From a virus, in IMG/VR virus record IMGVR_UViG_3300048836_000061, positions 1 through 28,832 of that record: DNA of 28,832 bases. One strand, 5' to 3'. How positions within the stretch are numbered: position 1 is the first letter of the stretch; every line of letters begins with the position of its first letter. Below are positions 22,039 to 28,832 of the stretch, piece after piece. Under the pieces are notes generated by a model, which saw only the letters and a list, made by a program, of their open reading frames with translations, was not told the origin of the DNA and searched no databases. A program made the translations under genes and the position numbers.

Positions 22039-22559
22039 GAAATCACCTGATTGATGTATTGAGCCATTGCTTGCGGGACGATGGAGCCGCCGCCAGTCGG
22101 GGTGTAGGTCGCGTACACGCTGATGTCGCGGTCGAGGTCTGTGCCCCAGCCGTCTGTAGTCCATGTGGCCGGGGGCGGGTAACTCTGCCCCGCAGACGCA
22201 TCGTAATAATGCGTCACGGCAGAGTTTGTGTCGAAGTACACCTGGCCGTCGCCCGAGGCGCCATCGGACTGCACGACGATCATAATGTCCGTGATCGAAC
22301 TGACCGTGTATGACAGCGGGATTGTGCGCCACGCGGTCGTCCCTGCGGTCTGTGTCTGAGCCGTCCCGAGGGCAAGCCGGTTGCCGGTTGCCATATCGTA
22401 CAGGGCCGCATTTATCAGCTTATCGACCGTCGTGCAGATCGTGTACGCGGACACGGCTGTGATTTCATCCCCTGCCGTGAACGTCTCGGCACGACCGCAC
22501 AAGCGGCTCTCGATGTTTAGCGCCGTCGCGCCAACATCCGTTCTGCCTTTTGTTGCCAC
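22035..22559 (-). CDS. Beta-sandwich virion protein, possible carbohydrate-binding type
   Basis: 174 residues, GTG start sharing a base with the upstream TAG. The body looks like a jelly-roll: CGRAETFTAGDEITAVSAYT, KLINAALYDMATGNRLALGT, TAWRTIPLSYTVSSITDIMI and QVYFDTNSAVTHYYDASAGQ, ending in a Ser/Val helix (IVPQAMAQYINQVIS). The alternation of YD/W and GxG loops resembles carbohydrate-binding-module sandwiches in phage tail proteins, but no specific family is named here. It lies between the depolymerase candidate and another small beta protein, so a virion-surface role is likely. Confidence 0.65.
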   Translation of the reverse strand: MATKGRTDVGATALNIESRLCGRAETFTAGDEITAVSAYTICTTVDKLINAALYDMATGNRLALGTAQTQTAGTTAWRTIPLSYTVSSITDIMIVVQSDGASGDGQVYFDTNSAVTHYYDASAGQSYPPPATWTTDGWGTDLDRDISVYATYTPTGGGSIVPQAMAQYINQVIS

Positions 22560-24091
22560 TAAGAACGCACTCCAATGGTTTCAGTTCCGGTGATGTACGC
22601 GCCAGCCGGAATGGTTGCGTTCAACGTCCCGTTAAGGCTCAACAGGTCACGCCCGAGCGTCAGGGCAGGGGAACCGGCTTGCAGCGTGTAGTCCCGAGTC
22701 CCTGCGTTTGTGAACAGCGGATCACCAGTCGTGCCGTTCGTCTCGCGTCCGGTCGCCTGGAACGTAGCGAAGTTGCTGCCGTTGAACACGAGCGACGAAC
22801 TTGAATACAAGTTCCGATCGATCACATCGAACGGGTTCACGTCGTTCCCATCAGTCAGGATGCCCGCATAGTTGCTGGCAAAGATGTTGTTCTGAAGCAC
22901 GCAGCCATCGTAGCCGCTGCCTGTGTACGGCTTGAGATAGCACCCGCCATCTCCAGATGCAGACCCGCAATCGACAATCGTGTTGTTCACGAACCGGATA
23001 CTTCTCGGGGTGTCCGCTCCGGGTGGCGCGGCGCTGATGCCAAACCTGCCAGATTCGTACATGACGTTCTGGTAAACATCGACGTATCCCGGCACCGAGT
23101 CTTCGTTCACGCCCATCACGAGGATGTGCCGGACATCGACATCGTGAATGAGGTTGTGGTGAATCGTGCCCGGAGAGTTCTGCGGATACCCGCCCAAGAT
23201 GCCCTTCGGGCAGATGCCGCCATACGTGTCGTAAATCTCGTTATAGGCGATTTCGTAGTTCTCGCCGCCGTACATGAGAATGCCCCAACTATGACTTCCT
23301 CCAGTGTCATAGAAGTTGTAGATGCGGCAATCAATCACGTCGCAGTCGTCGCAGTTCTCGTACCGAACACCGGACCAGTTATCAGACCACTGCGCCTCTG
23401 CGCCACGAATCTCGCACTTGTGGATCTTGACCCCAGTGCATCCGTTCATTGTCACGAGAGCCTTTTCGGTTCTCGGCCCAGACTGGGCTGCGTCCACGCA
23501 AAGCCCGTGCCACTCAATGTAATCCTTATTCAGCGAGCCGAACGTCGAAAGGCCGGACCCGTCGACGGTGCCGGAATAACCGTTTCTCAACTCCGTCCTA
23601 TCGGAGTTTGACCACAGCCCGGCGAGGTGCACCGCTGCGTACTTGGCGACAATCCGAATCGGACTCCCTGATGACCCGGCGTTCGTAGGTTGCCAGCAAG
23701 GCAACCAGCTATCCGTTGACGGTGTGGATGCTGGTGAATACACACCCGGAAGCACCCCGATGATGTCCCCGGCTGTTGCTGTCGCAAGTGCCGTCGGGAA
23801 ATCCATCGCGTTCGCTTCGCTGGACCCGTTACCAGACCCGACATCCGCGGGCGCGGCGTAGATCGTCGGCGTGTAACCGCCGTATTCCGTGCCGATTTCG
23901 CCACTCGTGCCCGCGCCACTCCCCGTCGAAGCGGCAACCGTACCCGCACCGCTACCGGAGTACGCGCTGCCCGACCCGGACACCACGCACCAGTTGCCAT
24001 CCGGCGAAGCAGGATCGTCGTCAATGTCCGTGACCAGCCCCCCCAGCCCGGCCTTAGCGACAATCGCAGTCGGGTAGAGGGTCTGGGCCAT
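22559..24091 (-). CDS. Right-handed beta-helix protein, putative tailspike depolymerase
   Basis: 510 residues. The start MAQTLYPTAIVAKAGLGGLV and TDIDDDPASPDGNW is a familiar phage N-terminal attachment motif. It is followed by one copy of the GSGAGTVAASTGSGAGT repeat (45-61) and then a parallel beta-helix from about residue 75: the AMDFPTALATATAGDIIGVL entry, then coils with repeated N/D/G turns (VTMNGCTGVKIHKCEIRGAE, YENCDDCDVIDCRIYNFYD, PGTIHHNLIHDVDVRHILVM, IRFVNNTIVDCGSASG). The layout resembles pectate-lyase-like and tailspike enzymes that cut capsule or O-antigen. No catalytic residues can be assigned by eye. The ATG overlaps the upstream stop (TAATG). Confidence 0.8.
   Translation of the reverse strand: MAQTLYPTAIVAKAGLGGLVTDIDDDPASPDGNWCVVSGSGSAYSGSGAGTVAASTGSGAGTSGEIGTEYGGYTPTIYAAPADVGSGNGSSEANAMDFPTALATATAGDIIGVLPGVYSPASTPSTDSWLPCWQPTNAGSSGSPIRIVAKYAAVHLAGLWSNSDRTELRNGYSGTVDGSGLSTFGSLNKDYIEWHGLCVDAAQSGPRTEKALVTMNGCTGVKIHKCEIRGAEAQWSDNWSGVRYENCDDCDVIDCRIYNFYDTGGSHSWGILMYGGENYEIAYNEIYDTYGGICPKGILGGYPQNSPGTIHHNLIHDVDVRHILVMGVNEDSVPGYVDVYQNVMYESGRFGISAAPPGADTPRSIRFVNNTIVDCGSASGDGGCYLKPYTGSGYDGCVLQNNIFASNYAGILTDGNDVNPFDVIDRNLYSSSSLVFNGSNFATFQATGRETNGTTGDPLFTNAGTRDYTLQAGSPALTLGRDLLSLNGTLNATIPAGAYITGTETIGVRS
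23903..23959 (-). repeat. Single GSGAGT repeat unit shared with the 889-residue protein
   Basis: Encodes SGSGAGTVAASTGSGAGTS near the N-terminus of the beta-helix protein. It is one unit of the array found in the 889-residue protein (19358-20956), placed between the attachment motif and the beta-helix. Confidence 0.85.
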
Positions 24092-24471
24092 TACGGCATC
24101 GTGATCGTGAATTCGGTCAGCGTCACCGCGTCGCCCGTGCCGAACGTCGTGCCGCCCGCGAAGTTGATCGCTTCGCCGGTCGTGCCAACGGTGCCGGTGA
24201 TCGCGTCCGTCGTGCCGCCGACCTTGATCTTGAACTGCGTCACCGCGCTGGCGTTGCCGGTCGCGCTGGAATCGGTCAGGTCCGGGTTGCAGTCGAGCGC
24301 CATCGCGCCACTCGCGGCGGTTTCAAACGCCGGATTGGTCAGCGTCAGGGTCGCCACTTCCGTGCCACCGGCCGTCTGGAATTCGAGCGTTGCCGTCGAG
24401 CCGACATACGTGTCGAGCGCGTCGAGCATCGCGTTCTTCGCGAGGTCACTGAGCGTCAGAGTCGTTGCCAT
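24091..24471 (-). CDS. Small beta-rich virion protein (126 aa)
   Basis: 126 residues from ATG 24471 (MATTLTLSDLAKNAMLDALD), chosen because GGGAAAGG lies just upstream; the extension to 24492 adds only seven residues and lacks a site. After the helical opening (ALDTYVGSTATLEFQTAGGT) it is all beta: EVATLTLTNPAFETAASGAM, TDAITGTVGTTGEAINFAGG and TGDAVTLTEFTITMP. Proteins with the LSDLAKNAMLDAL opening are common in phage structural clusters and behave as small structural or adhesin-associated subunits. It is the gene before the depolymerase candidate and overlaps its start. Confidence 0.7.
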   Translation of the reverse strand: MATTLTLSDLAKNAMLDALDTYVGSTATLEFQTAGGTEVATLTLTNPAFETAASGAMALDCNPDLTDSSATGNASAVTQFKIKVGGTTDAITGTVGTTGEAINFAGGTTFGTGDAVTLTEFTITMP

Positions 24472-24598
24472 TTGCCTTTCCCTCAAATTCAAAATGGACG
24501 ACGGTGCCGTCCGGTTTGGTCACATACCCGCGTCCGTAAGCACGCAGCTCGAGTACGGGCTTCACGGGCTCCCGGTCGTCCTTCTGTTCGTCGTTCAT
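24446..24598 (-). CDS. Small hypothetical protein (50 aa)
   Basis: Short ORF filling the gap between the 234-residue protein and the 126-residue protein. It starts in an ATGA overlap with the former and overlaps the latter by 26 bases in another frame. MNDEQKDDREPVKPVLELRA then YGRGYVTKPDGTVVHFEFEG reads as an acidic tail followed by a compact beta-hairpin and looks like a genuine coding sequence. Function unknown. Confidence 0.6.
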   Translation of the reverse strand: MNDEQKDDREPVKPVLELRAYGRGYVTKPDGTVVHFEFEGKANGNDSDAQ

Positions 24599-25299
24599 GC
24601 CTGCCTCAGCAATTGCTCGATGGCCCGATAACTCGCCTGCCGCCGCGCCGTCAATAGCGTGGGCTGAAGTCGTTCAATCTCCCGCCGTGCGCGCTGCGCT
24701 TCGATCGCCGCCTCGGTCGCACGCTGCCGGGCCGCCTGCACGCGCTGCGCATTCGCCATCTCGGCGGCCATCTGCGCGGCCGTGCGTTGCGGTGGTGTAT
24801 CGACCCGGAGTGCCGCGGGTTCCTCGCCATTGAGCGCCACGCGAATGCTGCGCTCCATCGCCCGCTCGCGTGCGAGCTGGTCCATCGCCTGCTTGCGCTC
24901 CCAGCCGGGGTGCTTGAGCGGCCGGCGCACAGGTGCGGCCCCCGCCACGTCGAGCGACGGCCCGACCTGCCAGAGCAGGTTCAGCGAGGTCGTGACCGAT
25001 CCACCGCGCTGCCAGAGCAGCACGAGATCGCGCTCGACCGACGTGCCCGCCTCGGTGATGACGTTCCACGTCAGCGTGAGGTCCGACTCGACAGCCGTGA
25101 TCGGGTCCGCTTCGACCTGCCAGAGCAGCGAAAGGTCGGAATGCACGCCGCCGTGAACCGTCCAGAACAGCCCCAGGTCGCGCTCGACCGACGACAGCAC
25201 CTCGGCCGAGCCGTTGATGACGCCTTCGGTCGTGCTGGCCTCTCTCGCACCCCACGAGAGCGAGCCGCCGGTCAGTCTTGGACCCCAGGCTAGACTCAT
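24595..25299 (-). CDS. WQV-repeat virion protein with HPGW coiled-coil tail
   Basis: 234 residues. The N-terminal half contains five copies of an 11-residue strand, Vxx(D/S)LxLLWQV (residues 38-48, 52-62, 70-80, 88-98, 102-112), each separated by a short turn, so it should form a repetitive beta structure. Residues 127-234 are a charged helical tail starting LKHPGWERKQAMDQLARERA and ending YRAIEQLLRQA. The tail resembles the C-terminal part of the 889-residue protein, including the HPGW entry and an AIExLL end. The ATG overlaps the upstream stop and the gene is followed by an ATGA coupling. Function unknown; the shared tail suggests a common partner. Confidence 0.7.
   Translation of the reverse strand: MSLAWGPRLTGGSLSWGAREASTTEGVINGSAEVLSSVERDLGLFWTVHGGVHSDLSLLWQVEADPITAVESDLTLTWNVITEAGTSVERDLVLLWQRGGSVTTSLNLLWQVGPSLDVAGAAPVRRPLKHPGWERKQAMDQLARERAMERSIRVALNGEEPAALRVDTPPQRTAAQMAAEMANAQRVQAARQRATEAAIEAQRARREIERLQPTLLTARRQASYRAIEQLLRQA
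24964..25188 (-). repeat. Five VxxDLxLLWQV coding repeats
   Basis: Five in-frame repeats within the 234-residue protein: VERDLGLFWTV, VHSDLSLLWQV, VESDLTLTWNV, VERDLVLLWQR and VTTSLNLLWQV. Start-to-start spacings are 14, 18, 18 and 14 residues, a symmetrical arrangement. Confidence 0.88.
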
Positions 25300-25793
25300 G
25301 CTGCGGTGTTCGCCTTGACGCGCAAGGTGGCCGTATCGTTCGGGAACGCAACCGTGGTGGCAGCGACGGTGCGCTTGACCCAGACGGCGTGCGCTTCACC
25401 CGGCGCGAGGTTGCCGATCGTGAGCGCGTTCGCTTCGTCCTCGGCATCATCGAAGGTCGGGCCAGTCGGAGCGGTGCCCTCGTTGGCGACCGTCTCGATG
25501 GTGTTCGCGACGCCCTCATCGGCAAGCGCGATCTGCAATGCGGTGGAGGTGGCGATCGTGTTCGACGCGATCCAGATCTTCGTGCCGTAGGCGGTGTCCG
25601 TCGCGTTGGTATTTTTGACGAACAGCGCCCTGTACTCGCTCTCACCCGCTGCCGCTTCGGCCGTGCCGATGTCGTCGAGCAGGTTCGAGGAGGCTTGCGC
25701 GGTGGAGATCGCCCCGCCCAATGCGGCATCGGGATCGGTGTTCGATCCACCGCCGGACAAGTAGAACTTCAGGTCGGTTGCGACGATTGCCAT
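25296..25793 (-). CDS. Conserved-type phage structural protein (165 aa)
   Basis: 165 residues, MAIVATDLKFYLSGGGSNTD then PDAALGGAISTAQASSNLLD, followed by beta-strands (GESEYRALFVKNTNATDTAY, TKIWIASNTIATSTALQIAL) and ending AHAVWVKRTVAATTVAFPND. This N-terminal 'AxDxKxxLSGG' plus 'YRxLFVKN' pattern is one I recall from phage structural clusters, where such proteins are annotated as hypothetical or virion proteins. The ATG directly follows the stop of the gene before it with no gap, and the stop overlaps the next start. Probably a beta-sandwich structural subunit. Confidence 0.7.
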   Translation of the reverse strand: MAIVATDLKFYLSGGGSNTDPDAALGGAISTAQASSNLLDDIGTAEAAAGESEYRALFVKNTNATDTAYGTKIWIASNTIATSTALQIALADEGVANTIETVANEGTAPTGPTFDDAEDEANALTIGNLAPGEAHAVWVKRTVAATTVAFPNDTATLRVKANTAA

Positions 25794-27302
25794 TTAGACC
25801 TCAATCACTGTTGCGGACGCCGGCCCCACGAGGCTGTCGGTCGCGTTGTAGGCAACGACGATCGGCGTGTCGGATGTGGTGAGCGTGTCGCCATCGGGCG
25901 TGATGTCCGCCGTGGGAATCAGCAACACGGCTTCGCCTGACTCGAGCGTGGCCTCGAACGCCTGTCCGCTGAACTCACCGATCACGGTATCGCGTGCGGC
26001 ATTCAGCACTACGCCTTCGACGTCTGTCGCGCTCGCGGCGCTGCTGTGCGCAAGGAGCTTCAGGTACTTGGTGGCTGCTTGAATTCCGAACGCAAGATAT
26101 GGAATCTTGTAAGCGGTGCTGCCTGTCGAATAGTTCAGCGTGATGTCGCTCGAGCCCCATCCGGTTGACGTCTTGACGACAGCTTCGGTCACAACCGAGC
26201 CATCGAAGCCTAGAATGCGCAACGCCTGCGCGGCGGTCGTTTGGCAATGCGTATCCGTTGGGTCAAGCCCTCGATCCGTTGAATCAACGGAACCGCCATG
26301 CTGATACGTCGAGCCTGCTTTCGCTGCGGCAAGTAAACCGTGGCCGCCCGCCGAGTCGTCCGTCACGCCGCCGGTCGCGGTCTGGATGCTCGGCACCAAG
26401 AGTAATGCTTGCGGCGCAACACCGAGCGACAAGCCCATCGCATGATCGCCCGTCGTGTTGTACGAGTCGTAAACACCGCACTTCGCCGTGATGGGTGTCG
26501 TCGTTCCGCGCAGGCAAAGGAAGTGAACCGAGAGCGTCGTACTGGCCGACGCCGTCGCCGTGAACTGCGTCGAGCCGATGCCGCTCAACGTCACCGATGA
26601 GCTGACGCTCGCATCACTCGTACCGCCAACCAGAACACCCGCAATTGCTGACGTGAGAATGTGCCCGGTGAGAAGCTCGCTCGCGTTAGAAAACTGCCGG
26701 ATTTTTGCGGCATAGGCCGAGTTGGCCCAAAACCCGATGCTCTGCCCGAGCGTGCCACCAGCGGACGTGCGCGTGGCCGCAATCGCAATGATGACCTCGG
26801 GCGCGGCGCTCAGTCCGTGCGTGACGGTTTTCGCGCCAGTCTCCGCGCCCCACGATGCCGTGACGACTTTTGCCTCAATATCGCCGCCAATGAGCAGCGC
26901 AGTTATCAGCTCGCCATAGCTGGTCGTGTCGCTGTAGGTGACTTCGATCCCATTCGTGACGCCCGCCGGGTCCCAGTCCGTGACGGTGAATTCCGCGTCA
27001 GACGAGGCATCAGTCAGGCCGACCGAGTAGGCGTCGGCTGTTCGCAACACGACGTAAGGGCCAGCGGCAATGCTGGTGTTGTCAGGGATGTACTCGCCGA
27101 TGGCGACGTTGCCGCCGAGCCTTGCTGCGATGCCAATGGAAAGCTGCGCGCCCGCTGTATCCGTGTGCGTTGCCGTTGCCCGCGAACTGATGAAGATTGC
27201 CGCGTGAACGTCGTTGTTAAACCCGGCATTGGAATCGGTGAAGTTTTGCGTCCCGGTCGACGTGCGGGCCGCTTGCTGCGCAATGGCGACTTTTAATGGC
27301 AT
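25794..27302 (-). CDS. Virion protein with three tandem beta domains
   Basis: 502 residues with AAGGAA before the ATG. The sequence divides into three related domains of about 125-135 residues: 5-140, 143-266 and 274-407. Each begins with a strand after a GF/HGL/LGV turn (DVHAAIFISSRA, APEVIIAIAATR, APQALLLVPSI), carries a G.G/IG..A core, and closes with a hydrophobic strand (ELITALLIGG, LSVHFLCLRG, KIPYLAFGI). A fourth, different domain (409-502: KYLKLLAHSSAASATDVEGV, IGEFSGQAFEATLESGEAVL) is of a kind seen in other phage structural proteins. No catalytic motif is seen. It is likely a tail- or capsid-surface protein. Confidence 0.7.
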   Translation of the reverse strand: MPLKVAIAQQAARTSTGTQNFTDSNAGFNNDVHAAIFISSRATATHTDTAGAQLSIGIAARLGGNVAIGEYIPDNTSIAAGPYVVLRTADAYSVGLTDASSDAEFTVTDWDPAGVTNGIEVTYSDTTSYGELITALLIGGDIEAKVVTASWGAETGAKTVTHGLSAAPEVIIAIAATRTSAGGTLGQSIGFWANSAYAAKIRQFSNASELLTGHILTSAIAGVLVGGTSDASVSSSVTLSGIGSTQFTATASASTTLSVHFLCLRGTTTPITAKCGVYDSYNTTGDHAMGLSLGVAPQALLLVPSIQTATGGVTDDSAGGHGLLAAAKAGSTYQHGGSVDSTDRGLDPTDTHCQTTAAQALRILGFDGSVVTEAVVKTSTGWGSSDITLNYSTGSTAYKIPYLAFGIQAATKYLKLLAHSSAASATDVEGVVLNAARDTVIGEFSGQAFEATLESGEAVLLIPTADITPDGDTLTTSDTPIVVAYNATDSLVGPASATVIEV

Positions 27303-27306
27303 TTCC

Positions 27307-28832
27307 TTAACCTATAGAGGACGGTCGAGTCGCCCACGTTGTCGGGTTGGCTCGCAAGAACGGCAAGATGCCGCTTGACCAGATAACGGCAGCCCGATAC
27401 TGCGTCCACGTCATGTCGGTGCGATCGAATGCCGCCTCGCCGTAGCTAGTGTTCGCAATGGGGTCGTACATGCGCACCCAAGTCATGTGCGTCTGCCGCT
27501 TCTTGACGCCTTCAACGTAGATTTCGGCTGGAATCCAGTAGCCTTCCTTCGACCCGTAGACCGGATCCTGGTTGTCGTTCCAGTACGGGATCACGCCGAG
27601 ATACGACGTGCCGAGTTGGTTCCCCCAGTCGTCTCCGCGACCGAAGTACACGTCGTCCGAGTCTGTCTTCTGCGCTGCACCGGGGTTGCCGGGGTATCCA
27701 TCCGGCCACGGGTACTGATCCGTGCCACCAGCACCGCAACCTAGTGCGGCGAGCGTCGGGAACAACTGCCCGATGTTGTTCAACCACGACAGCGCCCCGT
27801 AGCAAACCGTAGTCGGGAAGTACGGCTTGATCGTCGTGAGCGTGTTCGCGATGGCCGTCCGCAGAGCCGGTTCGTGCGACCCAACAGGCAGACCGACGAC
27901 GCTGAACGACGACTCGCAGAACGGGCGGAAACCCTCGAATGCTGGATGAGAGTCGAACCGCTGACCGATGGCGATGCACAGCGCGTCGAGGCGAGCACGA
28001 ACGATCGGCTCCCACTCGCGATAGACGCCGCCGATTCCGCCATTGACTGACGCTATTCCGTACCCGTAGGTGCCGTTGAGCGCATAGTCCGGGGTCGCGG
28101 TCGTCCGCCATGCATCGCTATAGGTACTCCACCGCCCGAAGAACGGCCAGAAAAGCATTTTCTTGCCGCGAGCGTGCAGATAGTCCAGTTCCGTCTGCAA
28201 CCAGTCGAGGTTGTACACCCCATAGCTCGGCTCCATCAGCCGCCAGCCCCACCGCAGCATCAGGTTCACGCCCTTGATGCACGACTCGCCGGCAATGGCG
28301 TCGTACATCGCAAAGCGTCCAGCCTGTGTGTCCCCACCGCCTGTCCAGTCGTAGACGGTCATGTAGTGGCCGGGTGTGAACTTGACCTCCGACCCCGCCC
28401 CAACGGTCACGGAGGACGCCGCTTCGGCGAAAAGGATCCCATCACTTGCCCGCACGACGATATTGCCCGACGTACCGGCCGCCGCCGCCGTAACCGTTAC
28501 GAGCCCCGTGCTCGCATTGATCGTGATGCCGGCGCGCGTGGTCATGAGGCTGTAGAACACCGACCCGCCCTCGGGGTCCGTGGCCGCAAACTGAATCGTG
28601 CCGCCCGTGCTGGCGATGCTCGCGCTCGTCGGCGCCACCGTGAACACCGGGGCGCTGTTGCCCGCCGCGATGATCGTCGCCGTGCCGATCGTGCCCGTTT
28701 GTGTGGCGGTCCACGTCGCGAGCGACCAGGTGTAGTCCTGACCGCTGTCGGCGAGCCCGAACGAGCCGCGCACCCAGCGTGAGGCGTCCGAGTTCTCGAA
28801 CCGGATGTACCAGTTCGCGTCCGGGGTCGCCG
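27307..28832 (-). CDS. Glycosidase-like virion protein with Ig/cadherin-like domain (5' truncated)
   Basis: The frame stays open to the right edge, beyond the GTG at 28773, so the true N-terminus lies outside the window; the visible start reads ATPDANWYIRFENSDASRWV. Next comes a cadherin-like/putative Ig domain (APVFTVAPTSASIASTGGTI, FAATDPEGGSVFYSLMTTRA, ITINASTGLVTVTAAAAG). The rest looks like a TIM-barrel glycoside hydrolase: KGVNLMLRWGWRLMEPSYGV then YNLDWLQTELDYLHARGKKM, FWPFFGRWS, a GFRPFCESSFSV segment with a candidate catalytic Glu, and a later WIPAEIYVEG. Such enzymes on virions degrade surface glycans. The GH family and substrate cannot be named from the sequence. Confidence 0.75.
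   Translation of the reverse strand, partial: ATPDANWYIRFENSDASRWVRGSFGLADSGQDYTWSLATWTATQTGTIGTATIIAAGNSAPVFTVAPTSASIASTGGTIQFAATDPEGGSVFYSLMTTRAGITINASTGLVTVTAAAAGTSGNIVVRASDGILFAEAASSVTVGAGSEVKFTPGHYMTVYDWTGGGDTQAGRFAMYDAIAGESCIKGVNLMLRWGWRLMEPSYGVYNLDWLQTELDYLHARGKKMLFWPFFGRWSTYSDAWRTTATPDYALNGTYGYGIASVNGGIGGVYREWEPIVRARLDALCIAIGQRFDSHPAFEGFRPFCESSFSVVGLPVGSHEPALRTAIANTLTTIKPYFPTTVCYGALSWLNNIGQLFPTLAALGCGAGGTDQYPWPDGYPGNPGAAQKTDSDDVYFGRGDDWGNQLGTSYLGVIPYWNDNQDPVYGSKEGYWIPAEIYVEGVKKRQTHMTWVRMYDPIANTSYGEAAFDRTDMTWTQYRAAVIWSSGILPFLRANPTTWATRPSSIG

Overview
The window is part of the genome of a high-GC tailed phage (or prophage) that probably infects a Gram-negative bacterium. The Gram-negative call rests on a nested Rz/Rz1 spanin pair, an M15-type endolysin and a PagL-like outer-membrane barrel. 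The head and tail gene order looks like that of short-tailed phages: scaffold, coat, decoration, P22 gp4-like adaptor, large nozzle-like protein, GNAT protein, then two or three large internal or ejection-type proteins, with no tape measure or sheath. The host is not identifiable from the sequence; high-GC Proteobacteria are the natural guess. Portal, terminase and integrase are not in the window. Both ends are cut inside genes.

Bases 1-4239 are a compact plus-strand early operon in which nearly every gene overlaps the next by ATGA, TGATG or GTGA. It encodes a recombination and DNA-metabolism set: ERF annealing protein, YqaJ exonuclease, a small HTH protein, NinB, a Ref-like HNH nuclease and a C5-cytosine methyltransferase. 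A second open frame covers the whole methyltransferase gene and itself carries family-like motifs. Then come six small genes: two related coiled-coil proteins, two one-helix membrane peptides and two unknowns.

Bases 4209-28832 are a minus-strand late region read from right to left. Read that way, it starts with an unusually large set of beta-rich surface proteins (28832-18971): a glycosidase-like protein cut by the edge, a protein with three tandem domains, small virion proteins, a beta-helix depolymerase candidate, and an 889-residue protein with about 17 GSGAGT-type repeats. The morphogenesis block follows (18953-8411): a small unknown, a zinc-ribbon protein, scaffold, major capsid, decoration protein, an intrinsic terminator, head-completion and adaptor proteins, a nozzle-like protein, a GNAT protein and three internal or ejection-type proteins. 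The block ends with a short fibre, the PagL-like protein and the lysis cassette (8141-4209).

Two plus-strand genes interrupt the late region: an AT-richer HNH homing-endonuclease-type gene (6310-7101) and a two-helix membrane protein (8175-8414). The most unusual signals are the dual-coding methyltransferase locus, sequence modules shared between separate virion genes (the GSGAGT repeat, an HPGW coiled-coil tail and an IR[DE]xYxxL motif), and the concentration of surface-active proteins upstream of the scaffold. No tRNA, rRNA, CRISPR array or reverse transcriptase was seen. No stretch above 300 bases lacks a gene.
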